A program made the translations under genes and the position numbers. Below, piece after piece: positions 6,727 through 16,677 of a stretch of DNA of 37,383 bases. Numbering within the stretch: the stretch's first letter is position 1; each line of letters opens with the position of its first letter. Origin of the DNA: Candidatus Gastranaerophilales bacterium (GTDB lineage: Bacteria > Cyanobacteriota > Vampirovibrionia > Gastranaerophilales > Gastranaerophilaceae); NCBI GenBank assembly GCA_944324245.1, contig CALUVO010000086.1, positions 1-37,383 of the forward strand. Direction: 5' to 3'. A model generated the notes under the pieces. That model saw nothing but the letters and a program-made list of their open reading frames with translations, was not told the DNA's origin and did not search any database.

Positions 6727-8220
6727 CTACCCGTGTGTTCTTATAAAGTTTTCAAAAGAATGGTAAATTTTGTCCGTATACCAGTATGCCTCGGGTGATG
6801 TATCAAAAACCCCGTCCCAGTGACGCTCGCATTCTGTCCAAGCATCATAGGCAGACATTTCTTTTGTTCGTATCATCTGTTCATGTGTATTTGTGTAAGG
6901 TGACAGAGGGAAAATATCTGTAAGCTGCATAAAAGAAGGAAGTTTGTCTTCTTTATAGTTATAGCCGAACAAACAGGAATTTAACCTGTTTAACCTCTTC
7001 CACTCTTCATAACGGGAAGAACTTTCATCATTGTCATTTGATACCTCGGGCCCCGCAGCATATTCTCTTGAGTGTTTTTGTGATTCAGCTTCCCACCTTA
7101 CGCTTTCAAAATTATCTGCCTTTCCCCAGTCTGTACCTGCTGTGTATCCTGCTTCTTTAAACTGGTATCTGCTATCGCATTTTTCTCCGATAAAGGCAAT
7201 ATCATTGCGTCCGGTTTTATTTCTTATTTGATAGGTAATATAAGCCATCTGCTCTTTATTTGGAACATCTCCAAGACCGCAGTAATCATTCTTGTCAAAT
7301 ACGTGCTTGCCACTGTCAAAATATATTGCATCAAAACCGAGTTCTATTCCCCATACACAAGCATCTATGAAAGCTTTTTCATGGTCATACCAGTTAAAAG
7401 ACTGTCCTTTTACACGTAATTGCTCAGATGATAAAGGAATTCGAAATCCTGTTTTAAATCCCAGAAGATGAGCCATGTCATTAAAAGCTTTTACCTGCTC
7501 GTCAGCACCCATTTTCCCGTATAAACCGTCACTTGTCAGAGTTTTGCTTATACCTGTATGTAGATTTGCACAATACAGTGAACCTGCATCTTTGTACCCG
7601 TCACCGTACAATGAAGGATATAATTGTGACAGAACAATGCAATTAGCAAATGAATTTGGTGAAGTCGGTATAGCAAGAAGCATTTTCATTGCTCCGAACA
7701 AACCTTCTGTTACTCTGTTGCCGTCATATTTAGCAATGGTTCTCGGGTTTATTTCTATATAATTTGCATGTCTTCCCCATTTATCACCAAAGTTAGGAGA
7801 AGGGATATAAGGAGGAATACCGGGGTATTGATTGTCAGGTTTAATCAATGTGCACAGACATTGTATTGTTCGCTCCGGTGTAAGTCTTAAAAGCTCAGGC
7901 GGTCTTGCATTAATCCATTTTTTATTGTTTACCTGATAAATACGGCTTTTTGCCCAGTCATCTTCATAAATGTCATTTCTTCCCGTTGATATCCAGAAGA
8001 GTTTCTTCAAAGGCTGCTGGTCACCGTAATAGCCTTTAAAAGAAATCATTGCTTTATTTATCATTGCAGAATTTTGTGCATAATCCATATATTTTGAATC
8101 TGCACAATAATTTTGTACATGCCTTTTATCCTGCTTTTTATTACTTAAAACAGAACAATTCCAGCCACACACATCTCTGTTCATAAAAATTGCATTTATC
8201 ATATTAGCAGTAAAACACAA
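6727..8220 (-). CDS. Orphan protein with GH13-like (alpha-amylase superfamily) motifs
   Basis: Up to 497 residues. I do not recognise a named family. The central part reads like a TIM barrel: a GFKTGFRIPLSSEQL strand region; a strand ending FDAIYFDSGKHV, which aligns with GH13 motif II (GFRxDAxKH) with Asp302 as nucleophile and Tyr in place of the usual Arg; then IAFIGEKC with Glu346 at the motif III acid position. Trp- and Tyr-rich segments follow (TDWGKADNFESVRW), as in carbohydrate-active enzymes. The start is uncertain: the longest frame begins at TTG 8220 without a ribosome site, and internal ATGs before the MISFKGYYG segment (about residues 58-66) are alternatives. No clear signal peptide. 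It stands alone beside the hairpin island. A glycan-related role is inference. Confidence 0.6.
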   Translation of the reverse strand: MCFTANMINAIFMNRDVCGWNCSVLSNKKQDKRHVQNYCADSKYMDYAQNSAMINKAMISFKGYYGDQQPLKKLFWISTGRNDIYEDDWAKSRIYQVNNKKWINARPPELLRLTPERTIQCLCTLIKPDNQYPGIPPYIPSPNFGDKWGRHANYIEINPRTIAKYDGNRVTEGLFGAMKMLLAIPTSPNSFANCIVLSQLYPSLYGDGYKDAGSLYCANLHTGISKTLTSDGLYGKMGADEQVKAFNDMAHLLGFKTGFRIPLSSEQLRVKGQSFNWYDHEKAFIDACVWGIELGFDAIYFDSGKHVFDKNDYCGLGDVPNKEQMAYITYQIRNKTGRNDIAFIGEKCDSRYQFKEAGYTAGTDWGKADNFESVRWEAESQKHSREYAAGPEVSNDNDESSSRYEEWKRLNRLNSCLFGYNYKEDKLPSFMQLTDIFPLSPYTNTHEQMIRTKEMSAYDAWTECERHWDGVFDTSPEAYWYTDKIYHSFENFIRTHG

Positions 8221-8274
8221 ACAAAAGTTTTTTTGCTAGTGCAAAAATTTAAATAAATAAAAAAAATTAAGTAT

Positions 8275-8308
8275 AAAAACGCCTGTGGATATTTTTCACA
8301 GGCGTTTT
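8275..8308. terminator. Rho-independent terminator after alaS
   Basis: Stem ACGCCTGTG (8279-8287)/CACAGGCGT (8297-8305) with a GATATTTTT loop, flanked by AAAA on the left and TTTT on the right. It follows the alaS stop on the minus strand by about a dozen bases. The reverse reading also has a T-run. Confidence 0.88.
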
Positions 8309-8320
8309 GTGTATGGTATT

Positions 8321-11023
8321 TTAAATTGATTTGATTTCTTTTTCTACAAGAGCAAGTACGCTGTCTAATTTTTCCGTATTATTGCCGGCTCCCTGTGCGA
8401 AGTTGGGTCTGCCGCCGCCTTTGCCTTCTGTTGCCGCAGCAATTTCACCGACAATTTTACCTGCATTTATTCCTTTTTGTACAAAATTGTCAGAAACTTT
8501 TACCATAATAAATATTCCGCCGTCTTTTTTCAAAGAAGCAACAACAATAACACTGTTACCCAGTTTATCGGACAATTTTTCTACAAATGTTTTTACCATA
8601 TTAGGTTCAAAGTCTTCTATCTTTGAAATAAAGAGTTTTCCATCTTTTATTTCCTGCGTTTTACTCAGGAATGTAGCAAATTTTGCATTAGCTATTTCAT
8701 TTTGAAGCTCAACAGTACGTTTAGTAAGCGTTTTATTAGTTTCTATAAGTTTATCAACACGCTCACAAATTTCGTTTGTTTGCGCTTTAAACAGATGAGC
8801 CAATTTATCGGCTTCTTTTGCTTTATCATTCAAAAACTTAAAGGCTGCATCAGAGACAACAACTTCAATACGTCTTGAACCTGCTGATATTGCTGACTCT
8901 TGCACAACTTTTGCAAGTCTGATTTGAGCAGTGTTTCTTACATGTGTACCGCCGCATAGTTCACGTGAAACAAACTCGCCTTTTTCATCTTTTATACCGA
9001 CAACACGGACTTTGTCTCCGTATTTTTCACCGAACAAAGCCATAGCACCACATTTTTTAGCTTCTTCCGCATCCATAATGTCTGTATGCTGTTCAAGGCC
9101 GCGTGAAATCCAGTCGTTCATAACCTCTTCAACCTGTTCAATTTCATTTGGTGTCATAGCTCTGTCAAAAGAAAAGTCAAAACGTGTTTTGTCCGGCTCT
9201 ACCTGTGAGCCGGTCTGTTTTACACCATTCCCGAGGACTTTCTGTAACGCAGCCTGCAACAGGTGCGCAGTTGTATGGTGTGCTGTGATTTGTTTTCTTC
9301 TGTATACGTCAATTGCCGCGCAGACAGAGTCCTCCGGTTTAACAGTGCCTTCTGTAATTTCTGCTCTGTGTGCATAGAGATTATCTACTTTAAATGTATT
9401 TAATACTCTTGCTTTAAAATTTTTGCCTTCGATAACGCCGCTGTCGCCTACCTGCCCGCCGCATTCCGCATAAAATGGGGTTGTATCAAGAACTATATCA
9501 ACAATCTCTCCTTCGTCAGCAGATTCGATTTTTTGAGCGTCTTTAACAAGTGCAACAACTTTAGCTTCATTGCAGGTCTGTTCATAACCCGTAAAGTTTG
9601 TTTCACCTTTTTCTTTTTCAATGTCTATATAAATAAGGTCGTCTGTCAGAATAATTTTTTGAGCAGCAGCTTTAGCACGCTCTTTTTGCTCTTTCATGCA
9701 AGCTTTAAAGCCTTCTTCATCAACTTTTATGCCTTTTTCCTGAGCAATTTCAACTGTCAATTCAAGAGGAAATCCGTAAGTATCATACAGTTTGAAAGCA
9801 TTTTCTCCGCTGATTTCTTTAGAACCGTCAGAAAGCAGGTCATCAAGAAGTTTTTGCCCTCTATCAAGAGTCTGCTTAAATTTTTCTTCTTCTTTTTTAA
9901 TAACGTCTTTAATTTTTTGACGGTTTTCTTCAAGTTCCGGATAAGCTTCTTTATAATTATCCACAACCGTATCCACAATGTTGTATAAAAACGGCAACTC
10001 AAGACCGAGCATTTTTCCATGTCTTAGAGCTCTTCTCATAATCATACGAAGAACATAATTTCTGCCTTCATTACCCGGGACAATTCCGTCAGAAATCATA
10101 AAGGTTACGCATCTTGCATGGTCTGTAATTATTCTTAAAGATATATCTGTTTTATTGTCTTTTTTGTATTCTTTGCCTGTCATCTCACAGACTTTATTTA
10201 AAATCGGTGTCAGCAAATCTGTTTCAAAGGTTGAAGTTTTACCCTGAACAACCATTGCAATTCGTTCAAGCCCCATACCCGTATCAACATTTTTCTTTTC
10301 TAACGGTGTATAGTTGCCTTCTTTGTCTTTGAAAAGTTCCGTAAATACAAGGTTCCAGATTTCTACCCATCTGTCGCATTCGCAGGTAGCAACAGAACAA
10401 TTGTCACAACATTTCAACTCTTCTCCTAGGTCGTAGTGAATTTCAGAACACGGACCGCAGGAGCCGACATCTGAAACAGGGCCCCAGAAGTTGTCTTTTT
10501 TGCCTTTTCTAAAGATTTTTTCAGCAGGGATACCTACTTTGTTGTGCCATATATCAAACGCTTCATCATCATCTTTGTAAATTGTGATATAAAGTCTGTT
10601 GGGGTCTAGATGAAGGTAGTTTGTCACAAAATCCCAAGCCCAGGGAATAACTTCATCTTTGTAATAATCGCCGAACGAAAAGTTTCCGAGCATTTCAAAA
10701 AATGTATGGTGGCGCGGTGTTCTGCCTACGTTTTCTATATCAGAATCTTTTCCGCCTGCACGTGCACACTTCTGGCAGGTGGTAATTCTTTTGGGTTCGT
10801 AAGGACATTCTTCATACCCGAGAAAGTACGGTACAAACTGCAGCATTCCTGCCGTTGTTAACAATACTGTCGGATTATCTGGAACAAGTGAAGAGCTTTT
10901 TACTATGGTAGACTGATGTTTTTCCGCAAAAAATTTTAAAAAAGCTTCTCTAATTTGTGCTCCTGTTAAAGGTACATTTTGAGAATTTGTGTCTGTTAAG
11001 GGTTTATTAACTGTTTCTGACAT
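8321..11023 (-). CDS. alaS: Alanyl-tRNA synthetase
   Basis: Charges tRNA-Ala with alanine in the cytosol. 900 residues, close to the usual length. In order: catalytic class II core from about 20 (IREAFLKFFAEKHQST, RITTCQKCARAGGKDSDIENVGRTPRHHTFFEMLGNFSFGDYYK); a Cys-rich insertion (CCDNCSVATCECDRW); a tRNA-binding helical middle (GRNYVLRMIMRRALRHGK); the editing domain with HHTTAH near 576-583 and CGGTH near 689, together the zinc-binding set that clears Ser/Gly mischarging; then a coiled coil and the C-Ala domain ending GGGRPNFAQGAGNN. An AAGGA site precedes the ATG by about 7 bases. Own terminator. Not obviously co-transcribed with the ABC-F gene 120 bases upstream. Confidence 0.98.
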   Translation of the reverse strand: MSETVNKPLTDTNSQNVPLTGAQIREAFLKFFAEKHQSTIVKSSSLVPDNPTVLLTTAGMLQFVPYFLGYEECPYEPKRITTCQKCARAGGKDSDIENVGRTPRHHTFFEMLGNFSFGDYYKDEVIPWAWDFVTNYLHLDPNRLYITIYKDDDEAFDIWHNKVGIPAEKIFRKGKKDNFWGPVSDVGSCGPCSEIHYDLGEELKCCDNCSVATCECDRWVEIWNLVFTELFKDKEGNYTPLEKKNVDTGMGLERIAMVVQGKTSTFETDLLTPILNKVCEMTGKEYKKDNKTDISLRIITDHARCVTFMISDGIVPGNEGRNYVLRMIMRRALRHGKMLGLELPFLYNIVDTVVDNYKEAYPELEENRQKIKDVIKKEEEKFKQTLDRGQKLLDDLLSDGSKEISGENAFKLYDTYGFPLELTVEIAQEKGIKVDEEGFKACMKEQKERAKAAAQKIILTDDLIYIDIEKEKGETNFTGYEQTCNEAKVVALVKDAQKIESADEGEIVDIVLDTTPFYAECGGQVGDSGVIEGKNFKARVLNTFKVDNLYAHRAEITEGTVKPEDSVCAAIDVYRRKQITAHHTTAHLLQAALQKVLGNGVKQTGSQVEPDKTRFDFSFDRAMTPNEIEQVEEVMNDWISRGLEQHTDIMDAEEAKKCGAMALFGEKYGDKVRVVGIKDEKGEFVSRELCGGTHVRNTAQIRLAKVVQESAISAGSRRIEVVVSDAAFKFLNDKAKEADKLAHLFKAQTNEICERVDKLIETNKTLTKRTVELQNEIANAKFATFLSKTQEIKDGKLFISKIEDFEPNMVKTFVEKLSDKLGNSVIVVASLKKDGGIFIMVKVSDNFVQKGINAGKIVGEIAAATEGKGGGRPNFAQGAGNNTEKLDSVLALVEKEIKSI

Positions 11024-11143
11024 ACTTCTTTCCTTATCTTAATGTATTTATAGTTAAATTTTACTATAAAAACAGAAGAATGTCCGTTACAGTCTTGTGT
11101 GTATCTGATGTTATATAGAGTTGAACAGAGTATGAAATACAGG

Positions 11144-12772
11144 CTATCTTTTTACAACATCCCTATATAAGAGTTCTCTTTTCTTTTTCATCTCAGGATT
11201 GAGCATGTATTCTTCGTACTTGTAATGCGAATCAATCCATCCGTTTGGAGAAATTTCAATAATTCTGTCTGCAACAGTTTGAATAAACTGATGATCCTGT
11301 GAAGTAAAAAGAACAGTTCCGTTAAAATCTATAATAGCATCATTTAATGCCGTAATAGATTCCAAATCCAGATGGTTTGTCGGTTCATCCATAATAAGGA
11401 CATTTGCTTCTGCTATCATCATTTTTGCAAGCATACAGCGTACTTTTTCGCCGCCGGATAATACATTTGCACTTTTTTCAGACTCTTCGCCGGAAAACAG
11501 CATTCTGCCTAAATACCCTCTTATAAAACTTATATGTTGTTCTTCCGAATATTGTCTCAGCCACTCAATAAGGCTGATATTTGTATCAAAATATGCATTA
11601 TTATCTTTTGGAAAATAAGATTTTGTTGCTGTAACTCCCCACTCCACTTTCCCTGAATCCGGCTCCAGTTCTCCTGCCAGAATTTGAAAAAGAGTTGTCA
11701 CAACAAGAGAATCCTTACTTATAAAAGCAATTTTTTCTCCTTTGTATACATCAAGAGAAAAGTTTTTTATAAGCAGCTGGCCGTCAATTGATTTGTTTAA
11801 TTTTTCAATATGCAAGACATCTTTTCCGGGGACTTTTTTATAATTAAACCTTATTCTTGGGAATTTTCTGGACGAAGGTTTTATATCTTCCAGAGTCAAT
11901 TTATCAAGCATGTTTTTTCTTGAAGTTGCCTGAGCTGCTTTTGAGGCATTTGCAGAGAATCTTGCAATAAACGCTTTTAATTCTGCAATTTTTTCTTCTG
12001 TTTTTCTGTTTTGCTCTTCTTTCTGCTTTTGTATCAATCTGCTTGCCTGTGCCCAGAAAGAGTAATTGCCTGTGTAAAGCTGAATATTTTGATAATCAAT
12101 ATCCGCAATATGAGTACAAACGTTATCCAAAAAGTTTCTGTCGTGAGAAACAACAATAACAAGGTTATTGAAATTAATTAAAAACTCCTCCAGCCATTTT
12201 ATTGTAGCAATATCAAGGTGGTTTGTCGGCTCATCCAGAAGCAGAATATCAGGATTGCCAAACAGTGCCTGCGCAAGAAGTACTCTTACCTTTTCACTGC
12301 CGGAAAGTTCACTCATAAGTTCATAGTGTTTTGTATCTTCAATACCTAAATCACTTAGTAAAGTAGCAGCCTGAGATTCTGCCTGCCAGCCGTCAAGTTC
12401 TGCAAACTCCGTTTCCAATTCCGAAACTTTTAATCCGTCTTCATCATTAAAATCAGGTTTTGCATATAGAGCTTCTTTTTCTTTCATTACATCATAAAGC
12501 CTTTTGTGCCCCATAATAACAGTTTCTATAACCGGATATTCATCAAAAGCAAAGTGATTCTGTTTTAAAACAGCAATACGAAGCCCTTTGGGTATATGAA
12601 CTTCTCCTGACGCAGGTTCAATATCTCCAGCAATAACTCTTAAGAGAGTAGATTTTCCTGCACCGTTTGCTCCTATCACACCGTAGCAGTGTCCGGGCAA
12701 AAATTTTATATTAACGTTTTCAAAAAGCGTCTGGCTGCCAAAACGCACTGTAAGATTGCTTGTTGTTATCAT
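11144..12772 (-). CDS. ABC-F family ATPase (YbiT/YkpA-like)
   Basis: 542-residue soluble protein of two ABC domains joined by a Lys/Glu-rich linker (about 240-310), the arrangement of ribosome-binding ABC-F translation factors. Domain 1 has Walker A GANGAGKST, signature LSGSE, Walker B LLLDEPTNHLD and an H-loop SHDRNF. Domain 2 keeps LSGGE and LIMDEPTNHLD, but its Walker A position reads ISKDSLVVTTL instead of GxxGxGKST, and the H-loop His is Gln (TSQDHQF). The ATP site built on domain 2 is therefore probably degenerate. No membrane segment. It may relieve or sense ribosome stalling; a specific antibiotic-resistance role cannot be read from the sequence. ATG with AGGGAT upstream. Confidence 0.9.
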   Translation of the reverse strand: MITTSNLTVRFGSQTLFENVNIKFLPGHCYGVIGANGAGKSTLLRVIAGDIEPASGEVHIPKGLRIAVLKQNHFAFDEYPVIETVIMGHKRLYDVMKEKEALYAKPDFNDEDGLKVSELETEFAELDGWQAESQAATLLSDLGIEDTKHYELMSELSGSEKVRVLLAQALFGNPDILLLDEPTNHLDIATIKWLEEFLINFNNLVIVVSHDRNFLDNVCTHIADIDYQNIQLYTGNYSFWAQASRLIQKQKEEQNRKTEEKIAELKAFIARFSANASKAAQATSRKNMLDKLTLEDIKPSSRKFPRIRFNYKKVPGKDVLHIEKLNKSIDGQLLIKNFSLDVYKGEKIAFISKDSLVVTTLFQILAGELEPDSGKVEWGVTATKSYFPKDNNAYFDTNISLIEWLRQYSEEQHISFIRGYLGRMLFSGEESEKSANVLSGGEKVRCMLAKMMIAEANVLIMDEPTNHLDLESITALNDAIIDFNGTVLFTSQDHQFIQTVADRIIEISPNGWIDSHYKYEEYMLNPEMKKKRELLYRDVVKR

Positions 12773-12910
12773 GTTTTTATCCCTGTGTAAATAGACAATA
12801 ATACTATTTTTGCATAAATATGCAGCAAATCAAAATAAATAAAACTTCCCTGTATTCATAAAATTTCGATAATTTAGCGGAAATTCTATATAAATCCCGT
12901 TGAAAATATA

Positions 12911-15280
12911 TTAATTCATATCAACTATAGTCACACCGTTGCCGCCTTCAGAATCTTCGCCCTGACGGTATTTTGCTACATATGGAGAATCATTCAGATA
13001 GTCTCTGATGGCAGCACGCAGCTGTCCTGTACCATGCCCGTGGATTATTTCAATGGACGGCAGATTTACCATACTTGCTTTATCCAGAAATGCCTCAAGT
13101 TCAATAAGAGCGTCATCTACTCTGCAGCCTCTTAAATCTATTCTGGGTGACATATTTACACGCTGTATAACAAATTTTGAATTATTTATATTGATTTTTT
13201 TCTTAATAATATCCTTTTGTCTTTTTAATTTTTTTGCCAGTTTATCGAGTTTAATTGTTGATTGAAGCTGTCCTACAAGGATTTTCACATTGCCCTTTTT
13301 ATCCGGAAGTGAAGCAATTTCAACATCCTGATCAAGGCCCTTTATTATTGCTTTTGCTCCTATTTTTATGTCATCTGCAGAGAGTTCTTCATATTTTATA
13401 TCAACTTTAGAAAACTCATCTGCAAGGTCTTGCGAAATTTTTGAACCTTTTTTAGAAAGTTTTTTATAAGCATTTATGGCGTTTTCTTTTGTTTTATGAT
13501 GATTCAGGTTTTCAAGAACTTTTTTAATCTGAGATTTAGCCTCCTGCAGATTATCTTCGTACCTTCTTTTGTAGTCTTTAAGCGTTTTTCTCTTCTGTGC
13601 ATTCAGGTTCTCCAAAAGTTCGTTGTACTCTTTGTACTTTGCTTCTGATTCAGTTTTGAGTTTTTGGGCCTGTTCTGTCAGTGTATTCAGCTCAGAATAT
13701 TTGGTTTGCAGCTCGCTCAATAATTTTGATTCATCTGTAATTTCCGATTCATAGTTTTGTTTTGCTTTTTCTATAATATCAGCGGAAATGCCAAAATTTT
13801 GAGCAATGGCAAAAGCATTTGATGCACCGGGAACACCGATTCTTAACTTATAGGTAGGCTGCAGCGTCTCTGAATCAAAGTCTACCGAAGCATTTTGAAA
13901 GAGTCTATTGTTAAAAGGAAGGGATTTTAGTTCGTTGAAGTGTGTACTTATAACAGAAAGTGCGCCTTTTTCAACAAAAGTCTCCATTACGGCTTTTGCC
14001 AGCCCTGCACCTTCTTTAGGGTCAGTGCCGGCTGCTATTTCATCTATCAGTATAAGTGTATCTGAATCACAATTATCCAAAATTTCTTTTATATTCTTTA
14101 TATGAGAAGAAAAAGTCGACAAACTCTGTATAATATTCTGGTCATCGCCGATTTCAGCAAAAATCTTTTTAAAAGGGTAAATCTTCGCACTAAAACATGG
14201 TATATGAAGCCCTGCACAGGTCATTGCTGCAGACAGGGCTACCGTCTTTAGCACAACCGTTTTCCCTCCTGCATTTGAACCGGTAATAATGATTGATTTA
14301 TATGGATTTCCTATAGAAAAATCGTTTTCGACAACTTTATCAAGTATGGATATCAGCACGGGATTTTTCATTGATTTCAATTCAATAATATGCTCTTCCG
14401 TAATTTCCGGTTCGCACGCATCTATAGCGTTTGAATATTTAGCTTTTGCAAAGATAAAATCAAGCTCTGTTAATGATTCAAAAGAGGTTTTGATATCCTC
14501 ACAGCGTTCTGACATAAGCAAGGAGAGTTCTCTCATTATCTTTTTTATTTCTGCTTCAATAGATATCTCAAGCTCTCTTATTTTGTTGTTTAAACCAACA
14601 ATCTGTTTTGGTTCAATAAAATAAGTCTGTCCGGATTGAGAAATATCGTGCACAATCCCCTGAACTTTGTTCTTTGCTTCCGCTTTTACCTGAAAAACTA
14701 TACGATTATCTCTCAGCGTATAGACAGTGTCTTGAAGATATGAAGTAAAAGAAGAGCTTTTCATTAAATCAGAGACCGTGTTTTTTAAATTTTCATTTGT
14801 GTCTCTTTGAGACTGAAAAAGAGCTTTTAATTCCGCAGAAGCAGTTTCTTTTACGTTAAAATTTGCATCAAAAATCTGCTCTATTCTGTCCTCAATCTCC
14901 TGAAAGACGAAAAGCTTAGAAGAAAATTTATATAAATCTTCCTGTTCCTGCGCAAACCTGTTTAAAAATGACAGAAATTTTCTTGAAGAGACAATAATAT
15001 CAAAAATATCTTTTATATCCTCAACAGAAAGAGTAATTTTGTTTTTTAATACATTAAGGGTTTCCGATATATCATTAAGATTTTCGATTGGAATATCACT
15101 GCTGCTTAGTCTGTAGGCATTTTGAGCCTGTGATGTAAGAGTCTGCGCAAGTTTAATATCTTCTATATTACTTAACGGCAAAGCAGAAAGACAGCGTTTT
15201 TTTGCAGGTGTGCTTATTGCAAATCCGCTAAGTATTTCCAGAACCTTATCAAATTCAATTGTTGTTAATGTCTTATCCAT
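12911..15280 (-). CDS. mutS2: Endonuclease MutS2 (RqcU), ribosome rescue/recombination ATPase
   Basis: 789 residues, full length. Core helical domain (1-300), then the MutS ATPase with Walker A GSNAGGKT near 332-340 and Walker B LILIDEIAAGTDPKEGA plus STHFNELK. A long coiled coil spans about 515-620 (Lys/Glu-rich, AQKRKTLKDYKRRYEDNLQE), followed by a KOW-like segment (IKIGAKAIIKGLDQDVEI). The C-terminal Smr domain (about 712-789) has IDLRGCRVDDAL and HGHGTGQLR. MutS2 splits collided ribosomes and suppresses recombination in bacteria studied so far. The ATG precedes the typical MutS2 opening IEFDKVLEIL. It lies directly downstream of the rplA terminator. Confidence 0.96.
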   Translation of the reverse strand: MDKTLTTIEFDKVLEILSGFAISTPAKKRCLSALPLSNIEDIKLAQTLTSQAQNAYRLSSSDIPIENLNDISETLNVLKNKITLSVEDIKDIFDIIVSSRKFLSFLNRFAQEQEDLYKFSSKLFVFQEIEDRIEQIFDANFNVKETASAELKALFQSQRDTNENLKNTVSDLMKSSSFTSYLQDTVYTLRDNRIVFQVKAEAKNKVQGIVHDISQSGQTYFIEPKQIVGLNNKIRELEISIEAEIKKIMRELSLLMSERCEDIKTSFESLTELDFIFAKAKYSNAIDACEPEITEEHIIELKSMKNPVLISILDKVVENDFSIGNPYKSIIITGSNAGGKTVVLKTVALSAAMTCAGLHIPCFSAKIYPFKKIFAEIGDDQNIIQSLSTFSSHIKNIKEILDNCDSDTLILIDEIAAGTDPKEGAGLAKAVMETFVEKGALSVISTHFNELKSLPFNNRLFQNASVDFDSETLQPTYKLRIGVPGASNAFAIAQNFGISADIIEKAKQNYESEITDESKLLSELQTKYSELNTLTEQAQKLKTESEAKYKEYNELLENLNAQKRKTLKDYKRRYEDNLQEAKSQIKKVLENLNHHKTKENAINAYKKLSKKGSKISQDLADEFSKVDIKYEELSADDIKIGAKAIIKGLDQDVEIASLPDKKGNVKILVGQLQSTIKLDKLAKKLKRQKDIIKKKININNSKFVIQRVNMSPRIDLRGCRVDDALIELEAFLDKASMVNLPSIEIIHGHGTGQLRAAIRDYLNDSPYVAKYRQGEDSEGGNGVTIVDMN

Positions 15281-15313
15281 AAAATAATTATATCTGTAAA
15301 TTTTTGTATAAAG

Positions 15314-15336
15314 AAGCCCTCAAAAATGAGGGCTTT
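15314..15336 (-). terminator. Terminator of the rpmG-secE-nusG-rplK-rplA cluster
   Basis: Stem AAGCCCTC (15314-15321)/GAGGGCTT (15328-15335) with a 6-base A/T loop, about 90 bases after the rplA stop and before mutS2. On the minus strand the T-run is short (CTTTATAC), so termination may be partial. Confidence 0.65.
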
Positions 15337-15422
15337 AAGATATTAGAATTAATATTAAATATTTTTATTGCCGACTGAATACAATTGTCTAAAACAACTT
15401 TATCAGATTCAATTATTTAATA

Positions 15423-16145
15423 TTACACATAGTCCTTAACTTCTGCAGCAAGGTTTTTAGTATCAAGTTTGATACCGGGGCCCATTGTAGTTGTTAAGTA
15501 TGCTGATTTTACATAGACACCTTTTGCAACAGACGGTTTTGCTCTCAAAATTGCATCAGCAAGAGTAGCATAGTTTTTCATCAAATCTTCAAAAGAGAAT
15601 TTGATTTTGCCGATAGGACAGTGAATCATACCCTGTTTATCAGCACGGAATTCAACTTTACCTGCTTTTGCATCTTTAACAGCTTTTGCAACGTCAAGTG
15701 TAACAGTACCTGTTTTCGGGTTAGGCATCAAACCTTTTGGACCGAGAACTTTACCTAATTTACCGAGCATACCCATACAATCAGGAGTTGCAATCAATGT
15801 ATCAAACTCAAACCAGCCGTTAGAAATTTTATCAATAACTTCTTCTGCGCCTGCTTCTTCTGCACCTGCAGCTTTAGCTTCGTCAGCTTTTGTTCCTTTT
15901 GCTATTACGCAGACTCTGACTTCTTTACCAAGACCTGCCGGTAATACTACTGTAGAACGAATCTGTTGATCCGCTCTTTTTACATCAATACCGAGTCTCA
16001 TGTGGCATTCTACAGTTTCATCAAATTTTACTGTAGAATCTGATATTTCTTTTAATTTCTTTAACGCATCAGCAGCTGAAGCGGGTTGTACAAAACCTTC
16101 GAGCATTTCAGCCTGCTTCTGTTGTCTTTTTGTTAATTTACTCAT
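15423..16145 (-). CDS. rplA: 50S ribosomal protein L1
   Basis: 240 residues. L1 forms the mobile stalk over the E site and binds 23S rRNA helices 76-78. It is recognised by [19 protein letters not shown], the [18 protein letters not shown] segment and the C-terminal [21 protein letters not shown] preceded by AGAAAGGA. It follows rplK after a 92-base gap holding a hairpin that could be an L1 feedback site. rplJ-rplL and rpoB, which often come next, are absent: the operon ends here and mutS2 follows, so the usual L11-L10-RNA polymerase cluster is split in this genome. Confidence 0.98.
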   Translation of the reverse strand: MSKLTKRQQKQAEMLEGFVQPASAADALKKLKEISDSTVKFDETVECHMRLGIDVKRADQQIRSTVVLPAGLGKEVRVCVIAKGTKADEAKAAGAEEAGAEEVIDKISNGWFEFDTLIATPDCMGMLGKLGKVLGPKGLMPNPKTGTVTLDVAKAVKDAKAGKVEFRADKQGMIHCPIGKIKFSFEDLMKNYATLADAILRAKPSVAKGVYVKSAYLTTTMGPGIKLDTKNLAAEVKDYV

Positions 16146-16160
16146 TTTTATTTCCTTTCT

Positions 16161-16231
16161 GTGGTGATATCGGGTTCTAATCCGTTACGGGTAATAAGTA
16201 AAGGTGCACCCCTTACGGCATTCCCTTCCAC
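16161..16231 (-). promoter_or_regulatory. Candidate L1-binding leader hairpin before rplA
   Basis: On the minus strand: GTGG (16231-16228), AA, GGG (16225-16223), a 48-base arm, CCC (16174-16172), GATATCA, CCAC (16164-16161). Two short helices are thus separated by a lopsided internal loop. The arm can fold further (GTAAGG...CCTTTAC). The same layout is found before rplK. L1 is known to repress its operon through an mRNA element with two helices and an asymmetric loop; assignment here is inference. Confidence 0.45.
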
Positions 16232-16237
16232 TAATTG

Positions 16238-16663
16238 TTATTCTTCTACTGTTACACCCATTGCTCTTGCTGAGCCTTTAAGCATTTTTACCGCAGCTTC
16301 CATTGTTGTAGCATTTAAGTCGTTCATTTTTGTTTTTGCTATTTCTTCCAACTGAGCAACAGTAATTTTGCCGACTTTAGTTTTATTCGGTGCAGCAGAA
16401 CCTTTCGGTAAATTGATAGCTTTTTTAATCAATACAGCAGCCGGAGGGCTTTTGATAATGAAAGAAAAGCTTCTGTCTTCATATACATCAATAATTACAG
16501 GAATGATATAACCTGCCTGTGATTCTGTTTTTGCATTAAATTGTTTACAGAAATCCATGATGTTTACACCGTGCTGACCTAAAGCAGGACCAACCGGCGG
16601 TGAAGGATTTGCCTTACCTGCTTCGATTTGAAGCTTAATTTTTCCTACTACTTTTTTTGCCAT
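16238..16663 (-). CDS. rplK: 50S ribosomal protein L11
   Basis: 141 residues, the normal length. Forms the GTPase-associated centre with 23S rRNA and the L10/L12 stalk. Recognised by [21 protein letters not shown], the [16 protein letters not shown] segment, [15 protein letters not shown] and the C-terminal [12 protein letters not shown]. The N-terminal proline-rich switch that binds thiopeptides and elongation factors is intact. AAGGAG lies 8 bases before the ATG. It sits between nusG and rplA, the conserved bacterial order. Confidence 0.98.
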   Translation of the reverse strand: MAKKVVGKIKLQIEAGKANPSPPVGPALGQHGVNIMDFCKQFNAKTESQAGYIIPVIIDVYEDRSFSFIIKSPPAAVLIKKAINLPKGSAAPNKTKVGKITVAQLEEIAKTKMNDLNATTMEAAVKMLKGSARAMGVTVEE

Positions 16664-16677
16664 TTTATTCTCCTTTC

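Noticed and set aside
9533..9988. 151-codon plus-strand ORF inside alaS
   Set aside because: Phe-rich antisense shadow of the Lys-rich alaS helical region.
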